DNA from: Anaerolineales bacterium
Lineage (GTDB): Bacteria > Chloroflexota > Anaerolineae > 4572-78 > J111
Direction of reading: 5' to 3'
DNA length: 64,000 nucleotides
Assembly (NCBI GenBank): GCA_015075405.1
Contig: JABTUK010000001.1
Location: forward strand, 682,001-746,000
Position numbers and translations under genes: made by a program. Positions 49,678 to 59,604 of the stretch are shown here, one piece after another. Numbering within the stretch: position 1 is the stretch's first letter; each line of letters begins with the position of its first letter. Under the pieces are notes generated by a model, which worked only from the letters and a program-made list of their open reading frames with translations, was not told where the DNA came from and did not search any database.

Positions 49678-52600
49678 CTAGCGTTCAATAACCTCGACGC
49701 CGGGCGGAATTTTGCTGATCAAGGGCATGGTAAAGGTAAAAGAAGTGCCTTTGCCCAGTTCGCTTTCAAAGGTCAGCTCGCCCCCATGCGCTTCAATCAT
49801 AGATTTGGTAATCGAAAGGCCCAGGCCCGTGCCCGGTTCATCGCGAATATTTTGGTCGCTGGAGCGGAAAAACTTGGTAAAAAGTTTGGCTTGATCTTCC
49901 GCCGAAATGCCATAACCAGTGTCTTTGACGGTAATGGTGACGCCCTGCAAGCTGCCGTTGGTACACGGATTAGCCACCACGCTAATACTCCCCCCTTCCG
50001 GGGTGTACTTATAAGCATTGCTAACAAAATTGGTCATAATTTGAACCATGCGGCTATAATCGGCCCGCAGTTCCGGTAGATTATCGGCCACCTCTACTTC
50101 TAAGGTCAAATGTTTGCCATCAATTTGAGTCCGGACCGACTCGATGACATCGTTAATCACATCACGCATCTGAACATTTTCCAGTTCCAAACGAATCCGC
50201 CCGGCTTCAATCCGGCTGACATCCAGCAAGTCGTTGACCAGGCGGGCCATACGGTCAACATTGTTGGAAATAACCCCCAGAAACTCTTTTTGTTTGTCGG
50301 TCAGCGTTCCGCCCGCCCCCATTTGCAGCAGCTTGGAAAAGCCTTTGATGCTGGTCATTGGGATTTTTAATTCGTGCGAAGCAATATTCATGAACTCAGT
50401 TTTAGCCTGGTTAGCTTCCTTGACCTGCTCAAACAGTTGGGCGTTTTGAATGGCAATTGCCGCCGGACCGACCAGTAGTTTAATAAAGGCCACATCATCG
50501 CTGGTAAAGTAGTCGGGAACGGTGCTCTCCAGGTTGATAACGCCAATAACCCTGTCTTCGCGCATCACCGGCACCACCAGCACCGAACGTGTCCGATGAG
50601 AATTGGGGACATAATCTTTATCCAGGCTTAAATCGTTAACCCAGGCCAATTCTCCGGTGCGGACGACCCGCCCGATAATACCCTTGGTAAAAGGCCAGGG
50701 GTCCCGCTTGTAACGGCCCATCTCGGTGGGCATCCCACGCTGAGCCAGCAGGTACAACCCCGGCTCATCATCACCCCGGCTTTGAACGACCCCCATCAAG
50801 CCCATTTCAACGCCTAGGGCATCCATAGCTCGAGTCAATGATATATCCAGCACGTTTTTTAACTCAAGCGAAGATTGCAGTTCGCGGTCAATGGCTTGCA
50901 GGGTTTGCAGTTCTTGGAGGCGTTCGGACAGTGCGGTATCAACGCGAGTAAAATCCTGGGCGTTCTCGATGGCAATGGCCGCCTGCGCCCCAAAGGACAA
51001 CAGCAGCGCCGACTCCTCCTGGGTAAAGACGGTGCCATCCTGCTTATTGATCACTTCAATCACGCCAACCACTCGCTCGTGCGACAGCATCGGTACACAC
51101 AAAATATCTTTGGTACGGAAGTTGGTAGCTTCGTCAAAAGCCACATTCCAGCGCGGGTCGGCAGGGGCATCGTTGATAATGAGAGGCTCACCGGTTTGGG
51201 CCACCGTGCCCACAATTCCCTTGCCCACCTCAGTTTTTAACCCCAACAGGTTGGCTCCGGTTGGCCCCAAAACCACTTCAAATGTTAGCTCTTTGCCGCG
51301 CGGGTCCATCAGCAGCAGGGAGCCAGCTTCCGCATTAAGAATCTGGACGGCGCAATCCATAACCCGCTGTAAAGCTGTGTCCAAATCCAGAGTGGAACTG
51401 ATAGCTACACTGACCTCACTCAGCGTAGCCAGTTGGTTAGCCCGGTGCTGCGCTTCTTGCAGCAGCCGCGATTTTTCCAGCGCAATTGACGACTGCGCTG
51501 CAAACAACTCCATGAGCCAGATATCACGCTCGTTAAAACGCGGGCCGCGCGGCTTGTGAATGAGGTGCAGGACGCCGCGCACTTTGCCGCCCCAACGCAA
51601 CGGCACCCCCAAAACCGCGCCAAACCGGGCATCTCGAAATGTGAAGGACCGGCCTGAGAAAGCCTGATAGTTGTCCACGACCATCGTTTTGCCCTGCAAA
51701 ACCACCTGCCCGGCCAGGCCCTCACCCTTAGCCAGGGTGTACCCGGTATAATCTTTAGCCAGATGATAGCTGACAACTACTTTCAGTGTTTCTTCATCCG
51801 CTTCCAGCAGAAAGGCCAAACCGCCTTCGGCTTGCAGCAGCTTGGTAGCCTGCTCAACTACGGCGGCCAGCAGCAAACCGGACTCGGTTTCAACCTGAAT
51901 GTTGCCCGAAATTTTTTGCAAGGCCTCCAACTCAGCCGCACGCCGGTTGGCCTGTTCCAAGAGTTGGGCGCTTTCCAGGGCAATAGTGGTTTCGCTGGCC
52001 AGGGTAGCCAAGAAAAGAATATCACTGCTGGTGTAAGGTTGGCCCGACTTTTTCAAGCCCAGCGCCAACCAGCCTAACAAGTGATTGGGGCCAAGCAAGG
52101 GGACGCCTAAATTCACATTCAGCATGTTCAGCCGGGCCAGTTCCTCGCGGCTGATCTTTATCTCAGGGGCCACTACGCCGGTGGCGCTGAGGTGCAAAAT
52201 ATCGTTGGTATCAGTAAACCAGCGGACCAGGTCATCGCTGGGGCTAAACGACACTTCAACTGCTTGAAGCTCGCCGCCGCCATGGTGATTGCGAATAACA
52301 TAACTATCCAGGTTGGTATCTTTTAGAAAAACCAGGGCATGGGCCGGGGCGAGCGCCTCGTCAACATGCTGGAGCAAAAGGTCTAAAATTTGGTGAGTTT
52401 CCAGGGGGGCTGCCACCAGCGCCCGGCCATACTTTTGTTGAAACTGTCTAAAATCAACCGTCTCACGCAGCAAAAAGCGGCTAACCAGGTGTTGCAAACG
52501 GTCTTTAATCGGCCCCAGAGCAATGACCAGAAACAAGATGAACATGGTAAAAACAACGGGGTTCTCAAAGAGTTCGACATCTTGCAGCAGCACGGCCAGC

Positions 52601-53745
52601 GCGCTGACAGCCAAAAAGTAAACCAGCGTTACCAACAAGGCGACCAGCGTGTAAACGGCGGCCCGGCTAAATACAATATCCAAATCCAACAGGCGATAAC
52701 GCAAAGCAGCATAAGCGGAGACAAGCGGGAAAACAATGAAACAAGCCAGCGCAACCGTAAAATTGAACCAGCCTAACTCAAGGTTGAGGCCAAAAATTCG
52801 GGCCAGCGCCCAGACCGCCAGCGGTCCAAAGGAGACGACGCTGCCGCCAAAGATAATCATAATTTGTTGGCGCACCATCGTCGAGAAGGTGGTTGTATGC
52901 GCGTTGAGCAGCAGCGCCAGAAACAGCAGCACCGCCAGCCCAATAAAGCTAAAGCTCCAGAACCAGACCCCCAGAAAGGCGCGTGGGTCTGGCCCCCCGT
53001 AAATGACAAAAATGTTGATTATACCTATGACTCCGGCAATGAGATAGGGCAGAACGGGAAGCCAGGGCTTGCGACGCGCCAGGCGGCTTTCCACCGGAAA
53101 AACAAAGGATAAATGAAGCAAGCCCGCGCCAACCAGCGGTAAAGCTACAACCCAGGCTGCTGTTAAATAGTGCAACGTAAATTGATCAAATAGCCCACCC
53201 AGAAAAATAGAGACAAAACTGCAAAAAGCAACAAAAACCTTACTCAACAGGTCAGCGCCGCGCAGGCGATAAAGCATAAAGCCCATCGCCAGGTAAACCA
53301 ACCCAATACCATAGGGCAGCCAGAAGAAGAGAAGTAGATTTTGTAGAGGAAAGGAAGGGGTTAAAGTGAGGGCCAGGGTTTCGGCAGCTTTGCCAGAAGA
53401 GGGTAAATCACGTTCAAGTTGAAGGGTAACTCGCTGTTCTAACTGTTTTTGCAGCAGATGATAATATACCTCACTACCAGCAGAAACATTGACATCATCA
53501 ATCCGAGTTAAAACATCGGCAGGTTGAAAGCCCAGCCGGTGGCTGGCTAAAATTGCCTCATAGGTGTCGGCAAAAACCAGGCGGGGGTAAAAGAGCGCAC
53601 CCAAAAAGGGTTGCTTGGCCCATTGCAGCGCAAAAATGGGGGCTAAAATATTAACCACAAAAGCCGCCACAAGGAGCAGGGGAAAAAGTATGGGTGTGAG
53701 TTTTGACAAAAACTCACCTCTTAAAGAACTGTTAGCCGTTTCCAT
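49678..53745 (-). CDS. Large membrane histidine kinase with PDZ-like and four GAF domains
   Basis: A 1355-residue kinase. After helix 1 (about 12-35) comes an extracytoplasmic PDZ-like domain (about 45-115; LGFQPADVLTRIDDVNV), then about eight more helices (about 130-405). GAF-type domains follow at about 445-590, 615-770, 795-945 and 965-1115. The phosphoacceptor box is SHELKIPMTS (about 1140), a changed form of [10 protein letters not shown] that keeps the His and Glu, then the ATPase boxes NFVSNAYKYTPEGG, VKDTGYGI and [10 protein letters not shown] start at the ATG 53745 (METANSS), since the longer frame to 53889 translates the inverted repeat and promoter region. The signals for four GAF domains cannot be guessed. 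Confidence 0.88.
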   Translation of the reverse strand: METANSSLRGEFLSKLTPILFPLLLVAAFVVNILAPIFALQWAKQPFLGALFYPRLVFADTYEAILASHRLGFQPADVLTRIDDVNVSAGSEVYYHLLQKQLEQRVTLQLERDLPSSGKAAETLALTLTPSFPLQNLLLFFWLPYGIGLVYLAMGFMLYRLRGADLLSKVFVAFCSFVSIFLGGLFDQFTLHYLTAAWVVALPLVGAGLLHLSFVFPVESRLARRKPWLPVLPYLIAGVIGIINIFVIYGGPDPRAFLGVWFWSFSFIGLAVLLFLALLLNAHTTTFSTMVRQQIMIIFGGSVVSFGPLAVWALARIFGLNLELGWFNFTVALACFIVFPLVSAYAALRYRLLDLDIVFSRAAVYTLVALLVTLVYFLAVSALAVLLQDVELFENPVVFTMFILFLVIALGPIKDRLQHLVSRFLLRETVDFRQFQQKYGRALVAAPLETHQILDLLLQHVDEALAPAHALVFLKDTNLDSYVIRNHHGGGELQAVEVSFSPSDDLVRWFTDTNDILHLSATGVVAPEIKISREELARLNMLNVNLGVPLLGPNHLLGWLALGLKKSGQPYTSSDILFLATLASETTIALESAQLLEQANRRAAELEALQKISGNIQVETESGLLLAAVVEQATKLLQAEGGLAFLLEADEETLKVVVSYHLAKDYTGYTLAKGEGLAGQVVLQGKTMVVDNYQAFSGRSFTFRDARFGAVLGVPLRWGGKVRGVLHLIHKPRGPRFNERDIWLMELFAAQSSIALEKSRLLQEAQHRANQLATLSEVSVAISSTLDLDTALQRVMDCAVQILNAEAGSLLLMDPRGKELTFEVVLGPTGANLLGLKTEVGKGIVGTVAQTGEPLIINDAPADPRWNVAFDEATNFRTKDILCVPMLSHERVVGVIEVINKQDGTVFTQEESALLLSFGAQAAIAIENAQDFTRVDTALSERLQELQTLQAIDRELQSSLELKNVLDISLTRAMDALGVEMGLMGVVQSRGDDEPGLYLLAQRGMPTEMGRYKRDPWPFTKGIIGRVVRTGELAWVNDLSLDKDYVPNSHRTRSVLVVPVMREDRVIGVINLESTVPDYFTSDDVAFIKLLVGPAAIAIQNAQLFEQVKEANQAKTEFMNIASHELKIPMTSIKGFSKLLQMGAGGTLTDKQKEFLGVISNNVDRMARLVNDLLDVSRIEAGRIRLELENVQMRDVINDVIESVRTQIDGKHLTLEVEVADNLPELRADYSRMVQIMTNFVSNAYKYTPEGGSISVVANPCTNGSLQGVTITVKDTGYGISAEDQAKLFTKFFRSSDQNIRDEPGTGLGLSITKSMIEAHGGELTFESELGKGTSFTFTMPLISKIPPGVEVIER

Positions 53746-53833
53746 ACGCGGTATTCGTATTGAGGTTATGCCGGCGCATTTGGAGCTTGCATTGTGGGCC
53801 CCGAAAGATGGCTTGGCTGGACCACATAAACAT

Positions 53834-53862
53834 AACCTACCTATAATAAAGGAAGGTAGGTT
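53834..53862. promoter_or_regulatory. Operator-like inverted repeat upstream of the large kinase
   Basis: AACCTACCT and AGGTAGGTT are perfect 9-bp complements with an 11-base AT-rich spacer that contains TATTAT on the minus strand, a possible -10 box. A repressor dimer here would cover the promoter. Confidence 0.5.
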
Positions 53863-53967
53863 AATAACTGCATAACTCAAGTTTAACACGCCGTTTAAGG
53901 CAAGTCAAGATGATTGCTGGTACTTTTTGGGGTAACTTTTAGATGGAGAGCAGCGGCCAGTACATTA

Positions 53968-55206
53968 TTACCGGCGTGCTTTATTTGAAGTTAAATTGAA
54001 GAAGGAACTTTTCTGGAACAGTCTGCCTGCTCCCAGATTTTTAACCGGCAGTACCCGACTGGTGGCAAAATATTCAAAATCAAAGGTGACTTTCTGGCCG
54101 ACAGCCAGACCAGGGATAGGCATGAGCCGGGCGGTCAGCGGCTTATCCAGAGCCACCGCCAGCGCGGCCAAATCCAGAAAAATAGCCGCCATTTCATCGG
54201 GGCTGGTATTGCCGGGGATGGGAACGGTATCAAGCCCCGTACCGCACACGGCCGAATAGAGCAGCAGGTCATTAACGCTGAAACGACCTTCGGCGGCGCG
54301 CTGGGCCAAAACTTCATCTTCCAGTACCGGCAGCATCACCCCGGAAAAGCCGGTGTGGGGAATATTGGCCTGGCGAATGGCTTGGGTTAGAAAAGCGGTG
54401 GCAAAAACTGTGCCGCTGCCCCCAAAAGCGTCCACCCCCAGATTCTCGATGGCCGCGCCAATACTTTTGGCTTGCTGAGGATAGGGGGCGAGTGAGAAAT
54501 CAATGCCCTTAAAGCGCAGTTGGTGATCGTCAACCAAATGATCAACCACCTCCAAAATTTCCGCCGCTGCATCTTCAATGGCCTTGACCAACCGTTTGCG
54601 GGCATCATTTAACGAGCGGGCGCGGTTGAAGGCGCTCACGGCCAAATCGGCGGCCTCGGTAGCGATGGCAAAACAGGTTGGCCCGCCTTGATAATAAGCC
54701 GCCGGAAAGAAGGGGACGCCAGGAGGTACATTCGCCAGGGCGGCCAAACGCAGGTTGCCAAATCCGTTGGGTGTGGCCTGGGCCACTTTTTGAACTGTTT
54801 GAGCAAAGGCGTGCGCCGCCGCTAAATTTAGACCACTGCTGTCGGCGGCAAACAGCACCCCGGAAAAAATCTTTTCAGTTTGACTAATCAGTTCAGGCAG
54901 GGCATGGATAGACATAAGCAGCGCCAGGGGTGTTGTGGCGACCACCGGGCCGATAGAAACATAGTCTATCTTAGATTTGTTGGCTAAGGCTTCCAGGGTT
55001 TGCGCAAATTCAAGCAGCACCGTGGTGTCGGGATCACCCACAATATCCAAAAACGGGGGAGTAGCCAGACGAACCGTTTGGACCTCTACCCCGGCCTCCA
55101 TGAAACGCAGTCGGGCGTCGGTTAAAAATCGTCCCACGCCGGCAATACTGCCCTCATCAATAGGCCAGGTGACATTGGTGAATGCGGTGACAGAACGAAT
55201 TTTCAT
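53968..55206 (-). CDS. DUF711 (UPF0210) family protein
   Basis: A 412-residue protein of the DUF711/UPF0210 family, related in fold to glycyl-radical or phosphotransferase-like barrels. Motifs: IRSVTAFTNVTWPIDE, YVSIGPV, FPAAYYQGGPTCFAIATE, IDFSLAPYPQQAKSIG and GFSGVMLPVLEDEVLA, CGTGLDTVPIPGNTS. In other bacteria DUF711 genes sit next to ACT-domain regulators; none is seen here. Biochemical function unknown. Confidence 0.85.
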   Translation of the reverse strand: MKIRSVTAFTNVTWPIDEGSIAGVGRFLTDARLRFMEAGVEVQTVRLATPPFLDIVGDPDTTVLLEFAQTLEALANKSKIDYVSIGPVVATTPLALLMSIHALPELISQTEKIFSGVLFAADSSGLNLAAAHAFAQTVQKVAQATPNGFGNLRLAALANVPPGVPFFPAAYYQGGPTCFAIATEAADLAVSAFNRARSLNDARKRLVKAIEDAAAEILEVVDHLVDDHQLRFKGIDFSLAPYPQQAKSIGAAIENLGVDAFGGSGTVFATAFLTQAIRQANIPHTGFSGVMLPVLEDEVLAQRAAEGRFSVNDLLLYSAVCGTGLDTVPIPGNTSPDEMAAIFLDLAALAVALDKPLTARLMPIPGLAVGQKVTFDFEYFATSRVLPVKNLGAGRLFQKSSFFNLTSNKARR

Positions 55207-55242
55207 GGGTAATTCCAGGGGATAGTTTAACTTCTATCATAC

Positions 55243-55277
55243 GATAAAAGGCATGGAGAAGCACCATGCCTTTTATC
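55243..55277. terminator. Bidirectional terminator between UGD and DUF711 genes
   Basis: GATAAAAGGCATGG and CCATGCCTTTTATC form a perfect 14-bp stem with A- and T-rich outer ends. Confidence 0.75.
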
Positions 55278-55325
55278 CTAATCAGGGACTTAGCTTGTGG
55301 TTTTGCCAACCAAATTCGATAATAA

Positions 55326-55388
55326 GGAAGCTGGGAAGGCTGGAAGATGAGGTGTTACACTGTCCAGCCTTCCAGTCCTCCAGGCTTC
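55326..55388. repeat. Tandem-unit hairpin (GAAGCTGG/CCAGCCTTC)
   Basis: Left arm GGAAGCTGGGAAGGCTGGAAG; right arm TCCAGCCTTCCAGTCCTCC and AGGCTTC. Units of about 8 bases. Confidence 0.7.
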
Positions 55389-55423
55389 TACCTGATTACC
55401 GATTTTGAGAATAAATCTGGTCC

Positions 55424-56734
55424 TCAAGGCGTCTGATAGCCCCGCCCCACCCCTCGATAGATAAAGCCACATTTGGTCATCATATCCGGTTCATACAGGT
55501 TACGCCCATCAATAAAAACCGGCTGGCGCATCAACTCTTTGACCCGGGGCAGGTCAAGATGCTTGAACTCATTCCACTCGGTGAGCAAAATAAGCGCATC
55601 ACAGCCCTCGGCCAAACTGTATACATCCTCAGCCAGTTGCAAATTAGGCATCATCTTGGCCGCCACATTCATGGCTTCGGGATCATAACCTTTGACAATA
55701 GCATTTTCACGCAGCAGCGCCCGGCCAATCTCAGCCGCGGGAGCTTCGCGCATATCATCGGTGTTGGGTTTGAAAGCCAGCCCTAGCAAACCAATCACCT
55801 TGCCGTTGAGGCGCTGCCCCAACAGTTCACGCAGCTTTTGGATCACATGGATCCGTTGATGCTGATTGATATCCATAACTGCTTTAAGCAACTGGGGATG
55901 GGTGCCGTGGGTGGTGGCCATATGAGCCAGGGCTTTGACATCTTTGGGGAAGCAGGAGCCGCCGTAGCCTACCCCGGCATCCAAAAAGTAGTGACCGATA
56001 CGCTTGTCGTAGCCCATGCCGGTGGCAACCTCTTTTACGTCCGCTCCTAACTGCTCACAGATATTGGCAATCTCGTTAATAAAAGAGATACGGGTGGCCA
56101 GGAAGGCGTTGGAGGCGTATTTAATCATTTCGGCGGTGCGCAGGTCAGTAATGATGATGCGTGAGCGCAGGCTGAGGTAAAGCTCGGCTACTTTGTTGGC
56201 AGCCTCTTTGTTGAGTGAACCCAGCACAATCCGGTCAGGGGAAGTGGAATCAATGATGGCCGAACCTTCGCGCAGGAATTCGGGATTGGAAACGACGGCA
56301 AAATCAATTGGTTCCGGCTGATTGGTCCGAATAATATCAGCCACCCAGTCGCCCGTGCCGACAGGGACGGTGCTTTTGTTAACAATAATCATAGGCCGGC
56401 GCATGGTTTTGGCAATGGTTTTAGCCGCCTGACCCACGTATTTGAGATCGGCTTCGCCATCCACTCCTTCGGGAGTGCCAACGGCGATAAAGACAAATTC
56501 GGCGTCGGCCAATGCTTCGCCATAATCGGTGGTGAACGTGAGGCGGCCAGCCTGGACATTACGCTGGATCATCTCCTGCAAGCCTGGTTCAAAAATAGGC
56601 ACCTCGCCGTTTTGAAGCATGCTGATCTTGCTTTCGTCAATATCCAGACAGCAGACTTTGTTGCCTAGATCGGCAAAGCCAGTGCCGGTAACCAAACCAA
56701 CATAGCCAGCCCCTATAACAGTAATGTTGCGCAT
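55424..56734 (-). CDS. ugd: UDP-glucose 6-dehydrogenase
   Basis: A 436-residue enzyme that oxidises UDP-glucose to UDP-glucuronate with two NAD+. The NAD-binding start is [22 protein letters not shown] and [11 protein letters not shown] are substrate-site strands; the catalytic Cys is in [12 protein letters not shown] (about residue 262); [15 protein letters not shown] begins the C-terminal domain. Length is normal. UDP-glucuronate feeds capsular or exopolysaccharide and glycolipid synthesis, in line with the FAD oxidoreductase and flippase-like genes upstream. Confidence 0.95.
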   Translation of the reverse strand: MRNITVIGAGYVGLVTGTGFADLGNKVCCLDIDESKISMLQNGEVPIFEPGLQEMIQRNVQAGRLTFTTDYGEALADAEFVFIAVGTPEGVDGEADLKYVGQAAKTIAKTMRRPMIIVNKSTVPVGTGDWVADIIRTNQPEPIDFAVVSNPEFLREGSAIIDSTSPDRIVLGSLNKEAANKVAELYLSLRSRIIITDLRTAEMIKYASNAFLATRISFINEIANICEQLGADVKEVATGMGYDKRIGHYFLDAGVGYGGSCFPKDVKALAHMATTHGTHPQLLKAVMDINQHQRIHVIQKLRELLGQRLNGKVIGLLGLAFKPNTDDMREAPAAEIGRALLRENAIVKGYDPEAMNVAAKMMPNLQLAEDVYSLAEGCDALILLTEWNEFKHLDLPRVKELMRQPVFIDGRNLYEPDMMTKCGFIYRGVGRGYQTP

Positions 56735-56888
56735 GAATTATCCCTTTCTATGGTGGAGTATCGTCTTGGGGATTGTTCCCTTTGGTAGAAATGAAGTATC
56801 TGCGAAGACGCTCAATTTCTGATTATACAATCTATTACAGAAAAATAGGAACTGAGTGTGAAAGTAGTTAGAAGATAGTTAGAAAAAT

Positions 56889-57003
56889 AGTAACTGCTCA
56901 GCCCTGATGTCATTTCGAGGCCATAGGCCGAGAAATCCCTAGAGTGCTACATCGGCCTCAGAGATTTCTCCCTTCGGTCGAAATGACATGACTGAGTAGT
57001 TAC
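56889..57003. repeat. 115-bp palindromic repeat with GTCATTTCGA arms
   Basis: Outer ends GTAACTGCTCAG and CTGAGTAGTTAC are inverted repeats (11 of 12), inner arms ATGTCATTTCGAGG and TCGAAATGACAT pair as well. MITE-like, no coding capacity. Confidence 0.72.
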
Positions 57004-57021
57004 GAAAAATAATCAGATGGG

Positions 57022-58353
57022 TTAACTGCTCTCCAATATGAGCCGGGCGGCACGCCGCCCAATTTCAACTGCGTAGTTGGTGCCTCGATCCCAGGGGTAA
57101 ACCTGGCTCATACTGGCCCAGTACAAACCCGGTAGAGGGGTTTCCAGAGGGGGGATGTGGGTGCTGTGGTTAACAGGAGGGATCGGCTGGGCATATTTAG
57201 CCCGAAAAAGCCAGCTTTCTTTGACCCAACTGGGATCGAATTCAGAATTGAAGCGGGTCAAACTAGGCAAAAAACGGGCTAACAATTCTTCTTTTGAGAA
57301 GGTAAAATATTCATGATCCGGCGGTAAGTAATCCCCGCAGTAAATAATATGATCCCCCCCGTAATGGCGGCGATCAATAAAGTTAGTGTGCTCCACCAGG
57401 GCCAGAAAAGGAAAACCCTCGCCTTTGGGCAGGTTAATCCAGTAATGCTGGTCGGTCAATTGTTGCTTGAGCGCCAGAATCATTACTACCGCGCCCATGG
57501 ACTTTAGCTGCTTGAGCGAAGCCAGGTAATCGTCGGGCAGGGTTGGAACTATCTGCGTTAACAGTTGGGGAGAAACGGTCAACAGCACCCGGTCGAAAGT
57601 TTCTGTACCCCCCCCTCCCCCCCCCGTGAACGGGGGGGGAGAAGATGGGGGGGTAGGAGCAAATTGAACCCGGAAACAGCCATCACCCTGGCGAGTAATA
57701 GCCGTCGTGGCCCTATTTAACCGGAGTTGCGCCCCGCGCTCCTGCACCTTTTGGGCCAATACGTCTACAAAGGCCTGAAACCCGCCTTCAAAGTAACCCA
57801 GGCGATAACTGCGCTTATGAATTCTTGCCCAGAGCCAGGCCATGTTGACTTCTTGATAGTAATCGCCAAATTTGCCGATGAGCAGGGGTTCCCACAGAAT
57901 TTTGTAGGCGGTTTCGCCCATGGTCCGGATTAGCCAGTGATGAGCCGTTTCTTTTTCTAGTGCCTGCCAGTTTTTGGTCAGGCGTAGATATAGGCCGACC
58001 AGACCAAAGCGCAGCTTGGGTAATAAAGGCAATTTGGGAAAAAACAGCATCCGGGTCGGGCTGTCGAAAGGGTAAATTTTGCCATCAACATATAGTGAGG
58101 TAATTGGGCGAGGAAAAAATACCTTATCGCCCGCGCCAATTTCGTTAATCAGATCAAGCACATCGTTGTCTGACTCAAACCAGTGATGGTAGAAATACTC
58201 CAAATGCCAGGCCCACCGCTCTGATTTGAAGCCACCCGCCAGACCGCCGACAGCGGCGGCTGACTCAAAAATGGTCACATTATGCCCGGCTCCGGCCAGG
58301 TCATAAGCGGCTGAAAGGCCGGCCACTCCGGCCCCGATAATAGCAATTTTCAT
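57022..58353 (-). CDS. NAD(P)/FAD-dependent oxidoreductase (amine oxidase-like)
   Basis: A 443-residue flavoprotein of the phytoene desaturase/protoporphyrinogen oxidase/UDP-galactopyranose mutase-like group. The dinucleotide motif is IAIIGAGVAGLSAAYDLAGAG, followed by VTIFESAAAVGGLAGGF. The end has the FAD signature GLYWASMSQVYPWDRGTNYAVE. In Chloroflexota this subgroup stands in polysaccharide and glycolipid clusters, as here next to ugd and a UPF0104 protein. Residues about 233-250 are a Pro/Ser then Gly-rich insertion from a G/C hairpin. ATG after GAGGA. Confidence 0.85.
   Translation of the reverse strand: MKIAIIGAGVAGLSAAYDLAGAGHNVTIFESAAAVGGLAGGFKSERWAWHLEYFYHHWFESDNDVLDLINEIGAGDKVFFPRPITSLYVDGKIYPFDSPTRMLFFPKLPLLPKLRFGLVGLYLRLTKNWQALEKETAHHWLIRTMGETAYKILWEPLLIGKFGDYYQEVNMAWLWARIHKRSYRLGYFEGGFQAFVDVLAQKVQERGAQLRLNRATTAITRQGDGCFRVQFAPTPPSSPPPFTGGGGGGTETFDRVLLTVSPQLLTQIVPTLPDDYLASLKQLKSMGAVVMILALKQQLTDQHYWINLPKGEGFPFLALVEHTNFIDRRHYGGDHIIYCGDYLPPDHEYFTFSKEELLARFLPSLTRFNSEFDPSWVKESWLFRAKYAQPIPPVNHSTHIPPLETPLPGLYWASMSQVYPWDRGTNYAVEIGRRAARLILESS
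57605..57657. repeat. G/C-tract hairpin inside the oxidoreductase gene
   Basis: TACCCCCCCCTCC and a C9 run face CGGGGGGGG and GATGGGGGGGTA across CGTGAA. In frame, giving PTPPSSPPPFTGGGGGG in the protein. Confidence 0.75.
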
Positions 58354-58371
58354 GGCGTCCTCTGGGATGTA

Positions 58372-59466
58372 TCACCTGGGCAGGAAAGGCGAATCGCCTT
58401 CGGGAGATAGATTGGCTGAACGGGAGATTGGGTCAGAATTTGTTTTGGGCAGCGCCTGGAGTTCGCCCGGCTCCTGGCGCGATTCGGCCACGGCCTTCTC
58501 GAAATCGCCCCAATGGAGGCTTTCACGGGCCATATACCAGAAGCCTAGCACTGTAATCGGCAGCCACAGGGCCGCGTGCAGCACCAATGTGTAAGCAGCG
58601 GCCACGGTGGGATTCACCCCAAAGACTTTCAAAACCTCGATGCCGGGGCCATCGAAGGTGCCAATGTAACCGGGCGCTGAGGGCAGGGTGGTGGCTAAGT
58701 TGACCACGCCATTCATCAGCATCAAGGCAAAGAAGCTGACCGAAAAATTGAAAGCGTGCATCACAAACCAATATTTTAGCGTTTCCAGCAGCCAGATAAT
58801 CACCGAGGTGAAAAATATCATCAGCACATCTTGCAGACGAGTCAGGCTGCTTAAACCCTCCATAAAGCGGTCGGCCAGGGCTAATAATTTGGACTGCAGC
58901 GGGCGGGGCACAAAACTGCCGATAGCCCAGTGGTAAAATTTGCGGCTGGCTTGAGGCAGGGCGGCCAGGCCAAAAAAGAAGACGAGCGCCCCCAAAAAAG
59001 CCAGGCTGGCCAGAATTACGATCTGGCGTAGCCAGTCGGGCATGCCGGGCGCAATGGGCAAAGCGATAAAAACAAACAACAGCATCACCAGGCCATCAAA
59101 AATACGCTCGACCAGGATGGTGGCAATACTGGCCCCGATGCTCACCCCTTCCTTTTTTTTCAAAACATAGGCCCGGATCACCTCGCCGGCCCGGAAGGGG
59201 TAAACGTTATTGCCCATGTAACCGATGACCACCACCGGCCACATCGTCTTGAGTGAAATCGGCTTGATGGGCCGCAGCAAATAATGCCAGCGCCAGGTGC
59301 GCGCCCACACGCCCACAAAATAGGTCAGCACCCCCGGTAACAGCCACCAGTAATTAGCGGTTTGCATATCTTGCCAAACCTGGCCTAAATCCAGGCCCCG
59401 TAACGCCAAGATAACAAAAAAGGCGCTCACTCCGGCGCCCACCCAGAACTTCCAGCTCTTCAGCAT
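58372..59466 (-). CDS. UPF0104/LPG_synthase_TM family flippase-like protein
   Basis: A 364-residue membrane protein with about eight helices. Family signs: ALRGLDLGQVWQ, ARTWRWHYLLRPI, GYMGNNVYPFRAGEVIRAY (the conserved NxxPxRxGE) and LPSAPGYIGTFDG near the end. These proteins are the membrane domain of lysylphosphatidylglycerol synthase and of glycolipid-pathway proteins such as AglD; flippase or lipid-modifying roles are proposed. ATG 59466 gives the normal N-terminus, TTG 59502 is the longer choice. The FAD oxidoreductase follows after 18 bases. Confidence 0.85.
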   Translation of the reverse strand: MLKSWKFWVGAGVSAFFVILALRGLDLGQVWQDMQTANYWWLLPGVLTYFVGVWARTWRWHYLLRPIKPISLKTMWPVVVIGYMGNNVYPFRAGEVIRAYVLKKKEGVSIGASIATILVERIFDGLVMLLFVFIALPIAPGMPDWLRQIVILASLAFLGALVFFFGLAALPQASRKFYHWAIGSFVPRPLQSKLLALADRFMEGLSSLTRLQDVLMIFFTSVIIWLLETLKYWFVMHAFNFSVSFFALMLMNGVVNLATTLPSAPGYIGTFDGPGIEVLKVFGVNPTVAAAYTLVLHAALWLPITVLGFWYMARESLHWGDFEKAVAESRQEPGELQALPKTNSDPISRSANLSPEGDSPFLPR

Positions 59467-59553
59467 GAACAATATTGTACCATCAGCCTGGGATTCCGAC
59501 AAAATGGTTCATTTATAGGGGATGCGTTTCAAATTTTTGACCAGTATGGAAAC

Positions 59554-59583
59554 AAAAAAGCCGCTGCCAGTAGCAGCGGCTTT
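59554..59583 (-). terminator. Terminator of the SWIM-protein gene
   Basis: AAAGCCGCTGC/GCAGCGGCTTT stem (59557-59583) with the T run on the minus strand (59554-59559). Confidence 0.85.
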
Positions 59584-59604
59584 AGTTAAATTTTTTATTG
59601 TTTT

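Noticed and set aside
53746..53889. N-terminal extension of the large kinase
   Set aside because: It runs through the inverted repeat and probable promoter and is not hydrophobic or conserved-looking; the ATG at 53745 directly precedes the first helix.
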